Source: Bolinopsis microptera (Eukaryota; Ctenophora; Tentaculata; Lobata; Bolinopsidae). Taken from it: DNA of 64,000 nucleotides. How positions within the stretch are numbered: position 1 is the first letter of the stretch; every line of letters begins with the position of its first letter. The DNA lies in assembly GCF_026151205.1 (NCBI RefSeq), contig NC_087073.1:4733001-4797000 (forward strand), read 5' to 3'. This document shows, one piece after another, positions 39,490 to 52,200 of the stretch. The notes below the pieces were generated by a model. It did not search any database. It had not been told where the DNA came from and saw only the letters and a program-made list of their open reading frames with translations. Made by a program: the position numbers and the translations under genes.

Positions 39490-39665
39490 TCTACACTCGA
39501 ACTTCGAGGTTTTTCTATAATATAATGTATAAGGGTTAAAACCAACTTCTATACAGTATACGTTTATAATTATGAACGCTGATTCTGAATCACCCCACAT
39601 GACATGGGTGATGGGATTAAAATACTCCCCTGGCGATTTATCGAAAAAGCAGCCAAATTGTCACT
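39490..39665. repeat. diverged arm of the foldback family
   Basis: Weak match to the foldback arm: ctctacactcgaacttcgag, then gaacgctgattctgaatcac and a cccctggcga-type motif, with an insertion between. Confidence 0.5.
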
Positions 39666-41481
39666 TAATAAGTTAACACTAATAGATATGAGAGTATGAG
39701 GTTAGGAAACCGTTGAGTACTGACTAATATCCGGTTTACCAATGTCAAACATTACTGATGAATAAATAATATATATGAATAATTCTATACAATATCGCAT
39801 TGTTCTATTATATCCTTTAATTAAATGACATTGACAGTCCTACGCATTTGAAGATTATTCATATTCAGAGTGAACTATACTGTAAAGCATGAGCAGCATA
39901 CAAGGAGTGTGGCTGGAGGAATGCACATAATGAGTGCTAGTATATTGCACCAAACCGTAGGAATAATCTGAAGAGTGAGAAGGCCGGAGTTGCATTTTTT
40001 TAAATGCTCATAAATTTCAAAAACTGTTATAATAATTTAATCTATCATTCCATACCATATTTAGTAGTTTGTTAGCAATTTCATTGCCTTTTAAGAATAA
40101 CTTTGGTGTACACATTTGTGGATATCGACTGCTAGGCGATATTTGAAATGTTGTAGATAAATTATTAAACGAACCTTTATTTTTAAATGACTACCTAACC
40201 GACTATTGAATGCTTGAACAGGCTCGTGGAGCAATTTCTTTGGGTCGAGAAATATTTGAGTCACCAATGACCAAATAACCCCTACTAGGGAACGTCGCTG
40301 TCGCACAATGAATCACCACTAAGTATATAATCTGTAAAATCACGGCGAGACTGCCACACTCGTACAGTGGAAATTTGAGGAAATTAAAAATAGCGATCCA
40401 ACGGCGCCAATGGTATTAGTTATCAATTGTATTGACATTTGTCGCTATAAATCACTACTATCATATGAAGCATCATATTATTATTAAGCATTACCAGTAA
40501 TATGACTTACAGTATAATGATTACGACAAAGTGTTTGCTGAGTAGGAGCTGAAGGAGTTTGTTTTTCCAGAACCCGTTTCTGACAAGAAAAAGCGGATAA
40601 AGTACCCCGTCAGTCATGCTCGAGGCGATTAACCATGATCCAAAACCAAACTATAGCTATGTAAACCACAATCTGTAATGAAAGAAAAAAAGCTCATTAT
40701 TTGGACCTCTTGTTGTACATGGTGCTCCCAGGTAATCATATCGTGAACATGTGACCCACGGGCCACGACCAATGATAATAATCATAATGATAAACAGTAC
40801 CGCCAATTTTATTTATATTTTTGCAACTTTCATTACAACAATGTCCATGACTCTAAGTACAGATCGAACAACTAATAGATAAATATTTCTCTAACTTCTG
40901 AAATAATTCTGAATACGGTTCCATACAAATTCTGATATATCAAACACAATTGCAAACTTAGTAAAAACAGATTGCGACATTATAAATATTGATTACAACC
41001 TTTAAAAGTGAATCCCTCTTCGCAGACTATAGATCTATACTTAATCACTAATTATAAAATGTAACTATCAATTCAACCTATGAAATCTCCATACAAATAG
41101 ATTTGACACAGTCAACTAGCTCGCAAATTTAACAGCGATTTAGCGGATTGGGGCCGTTTTGGTGGCGCCGATCTTCCTTCACTCAACCATATTATCAGCT
41201 GCAGTATTACTATTATATTATTATACGACAGTTTAGCGGGACCAGCTGCAGAGATATATGATTAGAGCGGGATATTTCATATTTCACAGGCACTGAGTTA
41301 GTGAAGTGTCAACTGCAAATCATAATAACGGGTTTGCTTAACCCCCGCGGCGTTTTCTTCAAAAAACCAAACAGACAATTTGTCTGTAGCGTTGAATTAC
41401 ATGATTTGTAATCATTATATCCGAATATCTAGTCCAGAGTTCAGGTAAGCATGGAGAGCCTCGTGCCGACCAGGTGTTAGA
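39666..41481. other. no gene recognised
   Basis: AT-rich sequence. A 71-codon minus frame at 40,091-40,306 has no convincing domain. No repeats of note. Confidence 0.4.
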
Positions 41482-41813
41482 TGCCCCATTAGTAGTGTCT
41501 CACAAGTTTTTATCAACGAAAGTATTGACGAAGGAGCAATAGGTGTGATTGACCTTTAAGTAGAGGACATTAATTCGGGCAAACCCATCATTTTCCTAAC
41601 TATATCTGGAGCACACCTCTACCCGCCTCAATCTGGTCACAATGTCCGGTCTCCCAGGAAGATGCCCAGTAATGCAGTTAGAATTGAAGTCAGCTCGTAC
41701 CAATATTTGCTGGGTACCGTCCCTGCAATGAGAACAATTAATTTAAAAAAAGGTGCCCCATAAGTAGTGTCTCATAAGTTTTTATCATCGAAAGTATTGA
41801 CGAAGGAGAAATA
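41482..41813. repeat. direct repeat pair, about 60 bp
   Basis: gccccattagtagtgtctca ... gaaagtattgacgaaggag at 41,482-41,541 is repeated at 41,754-41,812 with a few substitutions. One copy lies in the intron between the two WWE-like exons and the other downstream of them on the minus strand. Confidence 0.85.
41623..41722 (-). CDS. exon of WWE-like domain protein (second half)
   Basis: The acceptor gttctcattgcag and donor gtagag bound a 100-nt exon whose phase continues the exon at 41,866-42,090 exactly. It encodes DGTQQILVRADFNS...RPDIVTRLRR, which fits the second half of a diverged WWE domain (beta strand, aromatic/acidic turn, terminal RR). It ends in phase 0. I could not find the following exon. 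Confidence 0.4.
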
Positions 41814-41865
41814 AGACAAGACTTTAGTTTGATCATCTGATGATCATCTGAAGTATTATACTCAC

Positions 41866-42090
41866 GTAAGTTTAGAGGTCCTAACGCCTCCATGAGACTG
41901 AGTCTTGCTAGCTGGTTCCAGGAAACAGGATATAAACTCAGGAAGAGAATGCCACAATCCCGTCCTCTTATCCTCCCACTCCCAACTAAACTCCTTGGCA
42001 GGGTCACGTACCAGACTGTTAGAGGACACGGTGTCATCACGTGATAAAGTGGTTGCCAGGGATACGGTGCGCTGGATGACGGGCATGAAT
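41866..42090 (-). CDS. exon of WWE-like domain protein (first half)
   Basis: A minus-strand exon inferred from a good acceptor (pyrimidine-rich, ending ccacag) and a consensus donor (gtgagt). In the frame used it encodes about 75 residues, including FSWEWEDKRTGLWHSLPE and SCFLEPASK. The spacing of W-x-W, the third W, then S and LE eight and eleven residues later is the same as in the clear WWE domain of the exon at 47,721-48,089. It ends in phase 2, matching the next exon at 41,623-41,722. It may belong to a separate gene or be a distal part of the PARG/WWE gene, which runs on the same strand across the P450. The terminal exon candidate at 45,885-46,215 does not splice to it directly in phase. 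Confidence 0.5.
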
Positions 42091-43684
42091 CTGTGGGATG
42101 AGGTATGGAGATGTGGGAAAATGGAGCGTGATTTTGTATTGTATATTTGTAACTAGTCCTCATTATGAGAGACAAGTCACTAGTGAGCTTATTAACACTG
42201 CATATATTTGTATATTAATGCTACAGAGTAGTACCAGAGTACGGGTACACATGGCACTATAATAGAGAAACATGGCTCTAAAGGACAGGGTAATTAGTCT
42301 CCTCTAACAATCGCACACTTCAGTGCTTCACAATCCTCACTGTGGAATTACAGGGATCGTTCTAAAGCTCCTACACACGGCTTTGTTTAGTTTAGTTCAG
42401 GGATTACACTTTTACCCTCTCCTTTAAAATGTAAGCGTTTCGCAAAATCATCCGGCAACTTGGGCACATGAATAGCCTTAGGGACATTATGTTAGCTTTT
42501 TGCGAAATATTCTCAGGGCAGGCAAGGCTATCGTCTTCGTGTATTTTTCCCATAATTTAAGCTATAGATGTTGAAATATCGCAATGGTGAAAACCATAGA
42601 CTGACTATGACCCTAACCATTGAGCTCTTACTATCATCCCACAAGCCCACTCCTTCAACCAAGATTCATTGTCGCGTCGGATTTTGTCCGCTCTGGCGAG
42701 GAAAGTGGCATTAAAAATGAGCCGTGCGGTGCTGTAGGAAGTCGATTCTAATGTGCATAACGCATGTAATGAAATTATCATAGGCCCTAAGTACCGGTAT
42801 GTGCTGTAAGAGAGTAAACTACATAGTGTTAGAGCTGTGGCCTGTGCAGTAGACTACTGCCTTGTTTCCTTGTATGGAATCATGATGTGGTCTCGTTGTG
42901 AATATAATGCGTCTTACTCTTAGTTCTTAGTTCTTCGGCCGTTACGCACTATGTTAGATTAATTTATGTTAGATTAATTTATGAATATCTGACACATTTT
43001 GTGTCGTTGTTACATCCAGAAAACGTGCTTCTCTGATCTAGATACGATTCTCTGAGAGATCGTGACAATTCGTTAGTATCAACTAACAAGTTAGATTTTA
43101 GGATCTAAATTCTTTGTTTAAAGGTTTAATATCGAGCAATTCTACTTTCCTTCAAGAGCAAGATGACACTAATTTAATACAGCAGTCTTAGTATCAGCTA
43201 TCATAATTGAATATCATGGCCACAAGCCAACAGTGTACAGACTCCCAATATGGAATAATTGGATAGTTTCTCTGCACCTGAGTAGATTTACTTGCTGAGC
43301 GGTGGCTGTAGTTTCGTTTAATATACGTGAAAGTTCTGTATCCAAACATCGAAGAAAGTCGAAACTAACTTTCATCATATCTTGAAACTGATCAATTTAT
43401 AGCCTGGACGTGACTTGGCCACTTACAGGTGCTCTCACACATTTCTGAGTATCAGGTTTCAGTTTCAACGTTTACAGTTCCTGGCAAGTTCTTGTGTACA
43501 ATGCCGTACTGTTTTCTTTTGTTTTGGCTCGATATACCTCTATGACAATTTGATAACAGATAACTGAGATAATGAGCATGAGATCTGTTTTGGGATTTGC
43601 GATCGTAGAAATATTATTCCTTATTATTCAAACTCGAATATTTGAATATATCGGCTCTAATTCCATTTCATTCACAGACAAAGG
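42091..43684. other. intergenic, upstream of the P450
   Basis: No coding frame recognised. The sequence gttagattaatttat is directly duplicated near 42,953-42,981. The promoter of the P450 gene is presumably here, but I cannot point to a specific TATA or initiator element. Confidence 0.4.
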
Positions 43685-45175
43685 ATGATCTTAGCAGCAA
43701 TACCGATAGCTCTAATCCTATTTGTGATAGTGTTTCACATTCTGACCTACTTTCACCGGCGAAAGTATTCCCACATTCCTTCCATACCAATCCCTGCTTC
43801 TCCAAAATGGATCATCGGACATGGCCCCTTCATTGTACAAAAAGCAAAATTGTTGGGCTTCGACTTGACAGCGATCGTGGAATCATTCAGAGCGGACCTA
43901 AGCGCAGACACTATCGTTATTTTCAGCCCTGGAATTAAGTCTCCTATGATATATTCTGTTAGAGAACCGTTCTACTCAAAGATTTTGAGCGATCACAAAA
44001 CGTTCCTAAAACCACCGCCGGCACTGGACTATGTTAACGGAGTGAGAATATTAGGACCGAAGGGTATTTTGTTGGAAAAGGGTAGCGAAGTGTGGTACCA
44101 CAAGCGCAGGACGATGGATCCTGCTTTCCACAAAAAGTTTCTTAGGATATTAATGGACAAAATGAATGAAAAAGCCAGCAAAGTAAGCAATTACCTAGAT
44201 AGTCTACCTGATAAGAAAAACATTGACATTCTGCCAATTTTGGAGAGAACAGCTTTGGAGGTAATCTGGAGCTGTGGTTTCAATGAGACAGACGACATCA
44301 TCACAACTGAAGACTCGCCAATAAACCAGGCTGTAGCGGACATATTCAGGGTGGGAGCAATGAAAATATTCAACTTCACCTTTTGGATACCAGGAACTTT
44401 TAAAGCGGAGAAAAAGCTGCTGTTCGAAAAAGCAGAGTATCTGCGGGGCCTGATGACTGAGCGTCTGCAGGACCGATTTGATTCCATAACAGCAGGGACT
44501 GACACGACAAATGACATCTTGTCCTACATCATCAGAGCTAACCAGTTCTCAGACAAGCTCACCATCCAGGACGTTGTGGACGATTTCTTTGTGTTCTTGA
44601 TAGCAGGCATGGAGACTACAGCCATCACTATGTCAACCTTACTTTGGTACATGCTCAAGGATAAAGAAATGGCCAGGAGGTTGGTGGATGAGGTGAATGT
44701 GGCATTTGGAGACAAGGAAGAACTGGAGTTTGACGATTTGAACGATCTTGTTTACCTAGAGCAGTGTATTAAAGAAGTGTTAAGGTTACATGCTCCTTCA
44801 AGAATCTCGTTCAGAATCAGTCCAGATAAGCCTGTCACAGTTGATGAAATTGTCTTACCTCCACAATCCAGGATCCTAGTTTCTATTGAGGCAATCCATC
44901 ATACGGAGAGTATCTGGCCGGAAGCAGATAAGTTTGATCCGAGCAGATTTGACCCCGGTAAGGATATCCGACCTTTCACTTACATGCCTTTCAACGCTGG
45001 ACCTAGAGTGTGTATAGGAAAACATTTCGCAATGATGGAAGCTAAGATTGTTCTAGCACGGTTACTCCGAGACCTAACTCTGTTTGATCCGTACCCAGAG
45101 GAGAAGAAACTAGAGATTCACACTCTTCTCCTGGCTCGACCAAAGAAGGGTGTTTTTGTGGGAATAGTGGAGTGA
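43685..45175 (+). CDS. cytochrome P450, CYP46-like, single exon
   Basis: A complete 496-residue microsomal P450, the normal length for the family, with no intron. Visible in order: an N-terminal membrane anchor (residues 2-22, hydrophobic, then RRKY), a Pro-rich hinge (IPSIPIPASPKWIIGHGP), the I-helix oxygen-binding motif AGMETT (about 307-312), the K-helix ExxR (KEVLR), the PSRF segment matching the PERF motif, and the heme loop FNAGPRVCIG whose Cys ligates iron. The HIP.P...GH start and the TYMPF.AG.R.CIG..FA..EAK end most resemble the CYP46 (cholesterol 24-hydroxylase) group of the CYP4 clan, so it probably oxidises a sterol or fatty-acid-like substrate at the ER. The substrate cannot be fixed from sequence. 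The chosen ATG gives a full anchor; a short upstream ATG frame is a shadow. It is opposite in strand to the neighbouring WWE genes. Confidence 0.95.
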   Translation: MILAAIPIALILFVIVFHILTYFHRRKYSHIPSIPIPASPKWIIGHGPFIVQKAKLLGFDLTAIVESFRADLSADTIVIFSPGIKSPMIYSVREPFYSKILSDHKTFLKPPPALDYVNGVRILGPKGILLEKGSEVWYHKRRTMDPAFHKKFLRILMDKMNEKASKVSNYLDSLPDKKNIDILPILERTALEVIWSCGFNETDDIITTEDSPINQAVADIFRVGAMKIFNFTFWIPGTFKAEKKLLFEKAEYLRGLMTERLQDRFDSITAGTDTTNDILSYIIRANQFSDKLTIQDVVDDFFVFLIAGMETTAITMSTLLWYMLKDKEMARRLVDEVNVAFGDKEELEFDDLNDLVYLEQCIKEVLRLHAPSRISFRISPDKPVTVDEIVLPPQSRILVSIEAIHHTESIWPEADKFDPSRFDPGKDIRPFTYMPFNAGPRVCIGKHFAMMEAKIVLARLLRDLTLFDPYPEEKKLEIHTLLLARPKKGVFVGIVE

Positions 45176-45884
45176 GTTAAACTGTTGGAAGCACGTGTAG
45201 CATGATATGTGATACAGGTTATAAAGCTCATATTGGACTGAGAGTTATCAGCAGTTGGTGTGAAATGTGAACAGCACTGGAAGATGAATGATGAACATGG
45301 TAATGAATTTGCGAAATTATTTCAAGACAATATTGAAAATATCAAACTGATTAACTTACGAGGAATTGATATTGTTCGCTTGAACTCCAGGGTGTCTCAA
45401 AAAGGTCTTAACCATTTTGTTCTGATTTGAATCGTACTTGACACTTTCTGCGGACGTACTTCGCTGTCGATCAGCTCGCTTCGGCACTGCCTGAAGTAAG
45501 AAAAGTGTACCAGATATGTTTTACCTTAAATTGTAAATGTCATATCAATCTAGACGAACGTTTAGTTGCATATTTACAAAAATGGTTTTTTAATTTGTCG
45601 GGAGCGACGAGGCCATTAAAAAACCCCCTCATATTTTTGCACTTATTTTCATGATACATTGTTGCAGCACAAAGCAAGTACTTCCAACATGCCTAGACTT
45701 GCCCCATCATTGTTATTTGTTAATACAGTTTCCAATTTCCATGCTGATGATGTAAAACTATTCCACATTCCACAAACTGGAGTCACTCCCATTTCAAACA
45801 ATCGAGATAGAAACGTACGTGTGCGCCACACAATATTATACTTTTAATGCTGGAGTGCTTGAAAAATGCGCGCGAAAAATGAAT
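45176..45884. other. intergenic or intronic
   Basis: Between the P450 stop and the last recognised exon of the minus-strand gene. Short frames of 60-62 codons on both strands at 45,649-45,847 have no clear homology. I see no AATAAA on the minus strand just downstream of the 45,885 stop, which leaves open further exons. Confidence 0.4.
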
Positions 45885-46215
45885 TTAGCTGACATGACAT
45901 GGTAAGTAATTCGGCCTAATCTGTGAGATTCCTAGACTATAAAGTATTACCATCTTAGGAGCAACTGACTTAACATCATCTCCAGTAAATTCAGTAGCAG
46001 TTGTAAACAGAGCGTTGGGTTCTGCTATCTCCGCGGGATTTTGTACCACGTGCTCTATCATAGTGGAATTGGACATCGGGGTTACTGGCTTTTTGGCTGG
46101 CATGGTTGGGGTTACTGGTTGTTGGAATAGATTGACTGGCTTTATGTCCTTGTCCTTGTTCTCGACTCGGCGTATTGCGTATTCTTCGTTGATATTTGGG
46201 TCTACCAGCACGAAA
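45885..46215 (-). CDS. exon 11: end of WWE3 and C-terminal tail
   Basis: Acceptor ccttgttcag. It enters in phase 2 from the exon at 47,380-47,527 and gives YFVLVDPNINEEYAIRRVEN, the closing strand and RR of the WWE fold. A tail with repeated PVTP motifs follows, and a TAA at 45,885-45,887. A possible alternative donor (AAGATG|gtaata, about 45,955) could splice to further exons instead. Confidence 0.65.
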
Positions 46216-49200
46216 CTGAACAAGGGAATTGTAATTATTTGCTAACGAAACTGGTTTACTAAATACTTTTCAAATTTTACAGAGTACAGCAATAAATTAA
46301 TATAAAATAGAATCGTTCAAAATATTGCCCCCATCTGTAAAATAAGATGGGCCCAAACACGGTAAACTATGTCCGCAATTACTTGGACCAATGGACCCAA
46401 TACATCAAATTTATCTAAATCCAAAACTTATTAAAAGACTAATGGTTGATTATTTAAATAAGTTACAATTGGCACAGTACTTTTTAAACTTTACATTAAT
46501 AGTAAACGATACCAATTTACAAGTAATTTGATATGATTCACGTACTTAGTTCAACACGCACTATAGTTCGACAACTTAAGTTCGCCAGAAATCACCCCTG
46601 TCGCAATTCGGTACGTGTCGAACTAGAGTCCAGGTAGCGTATTCTAGTTCGACAAATAGTTTCTGCCTGTGATCCAACGGCTATTGCCGGGTCCTCATCA
46701 TAGGATAACAGGGTTCAATGGCAGATAAAACAATTTTCTGACATCTAGCAACCAGCGGTTAGAAATTTCAAAACCTTTTAGTATAGTTTTAATTCTCCTG
46801 TTTGCCACTCGGTTCTGGTCTAGCTAACAGGAAAATATATTGATATCCGACTGTTTCCGATTCAGCAGCCAAATCTCTAGACCGGTACTCGGTTACTAGT
46901 CGTTTGTGATAATAATTAATATAAAGTGTGGTATATGGTAGATATTTATATAGCTTACTCTAGATCTATAAAACAGAGTACGAGGTATCTCTCCGCTCAG
47001 TCTACAATTCTGCTAACTAACAATTGAGTCTGAGGTCAATTAAATGTTCATAGATATGGATTATAGAGATTACCTTCACACATAGTTGAACAGCATGAAA
47101 CAAGTGGAAAACAAACAAACGAATAGATTTCAAGCTCGTAACTTCGTAAAGGATCGTTGCTTGAGATCGGAGATTTCAAAACTCTAGTTCGACAGTCGAA
47201 GTTCTCTCGTCGAACTTTAGTACGTGTCGAACTTGAGTCCAGGTGGCGCACTTTAGTTCGACAGAACCTTCGGGTTTGTTTAACTACAGTACATGTGAAA
47301 TTAAAGTGCGTGTCGAATTTGAGTACGTGTAGTGTGTACCATTTGATATGAATCATGTATGAAAACTGAATCTGCTTACTAGGGATCAAAGTAAATCCAG
47401 TAAGCCTGGTTGTTAAATACGACAGTCAGCCTAGGTTTGCTCTCCGAGAAGGCCATTTCCATCAGTTCGCTCGTGCTTGTGTCGAATGGTAACCAACTCT
47501 TATCTGCACCTTGATGCTCCCAGAGGCCTGAAAAATTTAACTTTCATACTCAGATCCTAAATTAAAGAATCCAGGATAGTTTGGAATCAACCAGATATCC
47601 TAATCAGGCAATTATCCTAATCAGGCAATTATCATAATTACCGGGTGTTTAATATCAATAAATTGATCACGCATTATCTAGGTATATAAATATTATACAA
47701 TGCGAGGAGAAGTAACGTACCTATGGGTTTAATGAAAGAAGGTCTAGTTTTTACACTAGGAGGTGTGGGGGTAGAAGTACGAGGGGGAGGCGACACACTC
47801 TTTACACTCCGCTGAACTTTCCTCTGTTTCCCTGTACTTGTGTTCGTCTGGATCCTGGACTTGGTGTTTACACTGTACTTTATACTGTTGATATGCAGGA
47901 TAACGCACGCTGTGCCGTGCTGTAAGTAAGCAGATTCTAACTTGTTGGATTGTTCTGGAAGGTAGTGGTTCCAGGTGTTGTCGTTAGTAAGCCACTGCCA
48001 GACAGGGCTAGGCTGGCTCAGTTGGAGGGTCTCGTCTCCTGCTGTTTGGAACATCTTGTTGGTCTCTTCTACAGCTGATACCCAGTTACCTGCAATGCAG
48101 TTTACTTAATGTTACAGTGACCAATTAGTAAGTTAACTGAAGATGGCACAAGACAGGATTGAAGCAAATTTGAAAATCACCTAAATGTATTTCTAATACT
48201 AATTATACCGGTAGTACATTTTCAGATATAATAATACATTTTTGTTCATCTGAGTTGATTCTTGATTCGGAGGAAAAACAGGTTTATTCAATATTAAATT
48301 GACTGGAATGTTCCAATAATACAATAGACGATCTGGACAAAAAGTAACTTACCAACAGGTCTCGAGGCAGATTTCTTAACTATTCTATCATAGACAAGTT
48401 TAAATCTTCCAATCTTCCTACTGGATCCAGAGGAAAGAGATTTGACGGTGTACCGGTTAAAGTCGACTGTGTAACCGGGGTGGGAGGAGTCTGCAGCTTT
48501 TAGACTCATCTTACTCTCTCCCCGCAGGTAAATAGCATCAATCACTGAATACAGCGATTGCTAAAAACAATACCAGAAATAAACATCAATACGATACGTT
48601 GATTATAAAAGGCACCAAAAAGCCAAAATAATGATACAATATTTTAGTAAATAAAATTGAAATAATATGTTCAGAAACCTTCGTTCTGTTTGGGATCGTA
48701 AGGACACCAGTTATCATTATCCCCCATCCAATGCCACAACACAATCTCCTGGGAGCTAGAGAGTGGTGGAAGTAAGGGCAGGGATATCTCACCCTCTGGG
48801 AATTGTTTGTGGTACACTGACAGGATGTCCTTGGAGATGTCGTGGAATATAACATCTCGCTCAATCGCTACTATAACACGTTTCAACAACCCTGGGAAAC
48901 GTTACGATAACACGTTACCTTCAGTTTCAGCTAATGTAACTTGATGTGTTTTCAAAAGAAAACTACTATCCTGACTTACAAATTAAAATACTTATCATGC
49001 TTTAAATCATTACCGGTCATTACTGACAATTCCCACACCGGCTTCACATTTACCATTGCCAAACCGGGATAAACAAATAATAATACAAGGCCAATGAGCA
49101 AGACTAAGCTACCTGATAAAACCTTTACAGCATTAACAAGTCTAGGAGCTAGGTACGTACCACACAAGTCTAGGAGCTAGGTACGTACCACACAAGTCTA

Positions 49201-52200
49201 GGAGCTAGGTACGTACCACACAAGTCTAGGAGCTAGGTACGTACCCTTTACAGCATTAACAAGTCTAGGAGCTAGGTACGTACCACTATATTTGGTATTA
49301 ACAAGTCTAGGAGCTAGGTACGTACCACTATATTTGGTAATAACACTCTGCACCACCTTTACAGCATTAACAAGTCTAGGAGCTAGGTACGTACCACTAT
49401 ATTAACAAGTCTAGGAGCTAGGTACGTACCACTATATTTGGTAACAACACTCTGCACCACTTGTGCGACATGTCGGTGAGGAACACGGCGTCCCTCAGTC
49501 AGATGGGGCGTGATAACCAGACAGTCAGCACCGTGTGTCGCCGCCGTGCACAGTAGGATACTCAGCTTCCTTTTTAGGAGGTGTACTTCTTCATTTGTCA
49601 GGTTTAGGTTCTCTTTCTGTCTCTTTAACTAAGGTCATAATATCATAACAGTTTATTTATTTATATTGAAAGAGCTGGAATTCAACTTTCAAGTCCCATG
49701 AACAAATATAAAATTGATAGTAATGAACAAGTACACGAAAGACAAGAGATTGAGGTACAAAAAACAATTAGCGCAAAAGCATGTCCTATTGTACTCTGGT
49801 AGCAGGGAGGTGTTGAGTCATATTATATATTCTAAATAAGTATTGATATTGTGCATACCTTAGGAAGAGGTGAAACAGAGAAGACGTCTACAAGTTGAGT
49901 TTGATCCAGGAAGAGGTAGTTTCTCTGTTGGGACTCTCTGAAGACGGTGACGTTGGTGTTGACTTGACACTCTGTAGGCCCTAACAACCCCATACTTCCC
50001 GTCCTTCTCTCTCCTTTCATCGGTCTGAAAAGGAACCCATGTTATTACATTTTATTATTTAATTAGATTAAAATATGCTTGATTCCGTCCAATCTAAACC
50101 TAATTCACAGCATATAAAGAAATACAACTAATAAAAGTAATATAATGTATATTGATGATGATAAAGTAATAACCCACCCGTCTACATGATCTACACATGT
50201 GTAGTAAGAAGACCTCCTGATGAACTCCTCTAAGGGCCCTATCCCGCCCGTCCGCCACTCTCCACCTGGCTGGTGCGGGTTTGCGGGTACGAACAGACCT
50301 GGCCTGTAACCACTCTTCTGCAAGTGGAGACAAACCTGCCGAGTTTTAGAAATGTTTAAATTAAACTTGATCTTGACTACTGTAGCAACTTTTACTGTTA
50401 AAACCTAATAATAAGAGAATAATATAACAATCTGATTCTGAATGAAATCTGGTGATTAGAACCTGTATGGGGTCGACGTTGATAACGTTGATATCAGTCT
50501 TGTTGAAGCGGAGAGGTGGAGGTTGGTGGAGAATACTCTTATCCTCAACAAACACCTCAGTAGTAGAGTCAGGGAGGTGGACTGTACTGTTAGCTGAGTT
50601 CACATAGCATCCTCTCTGTACACATTCTCTTGTACCCATCATGGTACCTACCAGGAGCCAGCTCAACTTCTTAACCTGACAGAGATACAAAGATAAGGGA
50701 AGGGAAGATAAATGTAAACAGAGCCTTGACAAATCCGAAACAGAGATGGAGCAACATAGTTTGGCTGTTGTACTGTTGTACATACCAGCAATATCAAACA
50801 AAAAATGTGGTTGTCCAGTAAGGTTTAGAGTCTAGAGAACCTTTTTTTCACAAAAATTAGTTGCCATTTTTCATTTTCACCAAGTGGAACCTTCACACGT
50901 GGAATTGCCCATACCAGTAGTCAACATACTTCTAGTCTGTACTATTATATAGTACCAGTAGTAGTCAACAGAAGATATAAATACTGACCTGCATTTTTCC
51001 CTAAGGCTATTACACCTCATGAATAGTGTGCCCTTCACAATAAATCTTGCTCTTTGATAGGTAAGATGATTGCAAGTTGGTGATTGAAGAGCTTTAAAGG
51101 CTTGTAGATAAAATTAGCAGCAAGTATTTACGCAAATAACAAAGCAACTTGCTCGAGATCTTTAAAAGCTAATTGTAATACTATCGCGATCCAATCTTAC
51201 CAAAAAATCAGGACATTGTTAAAACTTCTCGTCGACAATGAATACCATCAGCTCGGGGAATGAGCTTCTTTTATAGTAGTCAGAGGAGGGTAAAAGTTTC
51301 TTTTCTATGATACGGAGCACACTATATAAATAATACCAACTGGTCAGTGGTCACAGTGACAGAAAGGTCGAGCTAGGCATTGCATCTAGCTGTACTAACT
51401 TATCTGTTGACCAGTCGGTTGCTATGTGTATTTTGAGTTGCCGATTTTATTTTCAGGTTTTTCTCGATTTAAAAAACATTACTATATTCACATTCAGTTT
51501 ATCAAACCTTTAATAAATTATTCTAGTGTGTCATAATGTGTCATGGTGGGGGGCATACAACGGTCATTAATGTGCATTAATGGGCATAAATGGGCATTAA
51601 TGTGCATTAATGTATATGTATATTTCAGCAAAATTCTATAATACTGACATTAATGACCGTTGTATCCCCCCGTCATGGTACCGTTGTCATGGTACCGTTG
51701 GAGTGAAAGGATCACTTCAAGGTATCCAAAGTAAAGTTTATAAACTCGCAGATTGTATACAAATGATCACCTCTACAGTCTACGTCTTTCCAAAGAGTTG
51801 TTTAATGATGGCCAGATGGCGTGGATGATTGTATAGCAGGAGAGGATAAACAGGGCATTCACATTAAAATGAAGCTTTTGATATTGGGGTAATAACACGC
51901 CCAATTTCTATCATTTTAGTTTTACCAGAACAGTCCTCTGACATGATCGCAGGAGCTTCTATGTAGAGCAATACGTTTTCATGGCATGTTAATCCAGACA
52001 CGTGATACGTGTCTGGATTCCCTCATCATGAAGCCTAGAACCAGATTCATATGTGGGTGATCACAAAGATAAGGAGTACTCTGCAGTGGTTTCATAGCAG
52101 GAGAGGATAAACAGGGAATATGGCCAGGATGCTAAATTGGGGGCTTTATAACAGTATTTGTGAAAATGCCTTCCTATTTGAAGTAATGGCTTGAACAGCT

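Noticed and set aside
43642-43938. Alternative 98-codon frame overlapping the P450 start
   Set aside because: It is out of frame with the complete P450, which has all family motifs.
48976-49167. Minus-strand frame with a hydrophobic, membrane-like stretch (SGSLVLLIGLVLLFVYPGL)
   Set aside because: It lies in the intron between exons 6 and 7, which join each other in phase and complete the PARG-like domain. It starts in the minisatellite, so I treat it as chance; it could still be an alternative exon.
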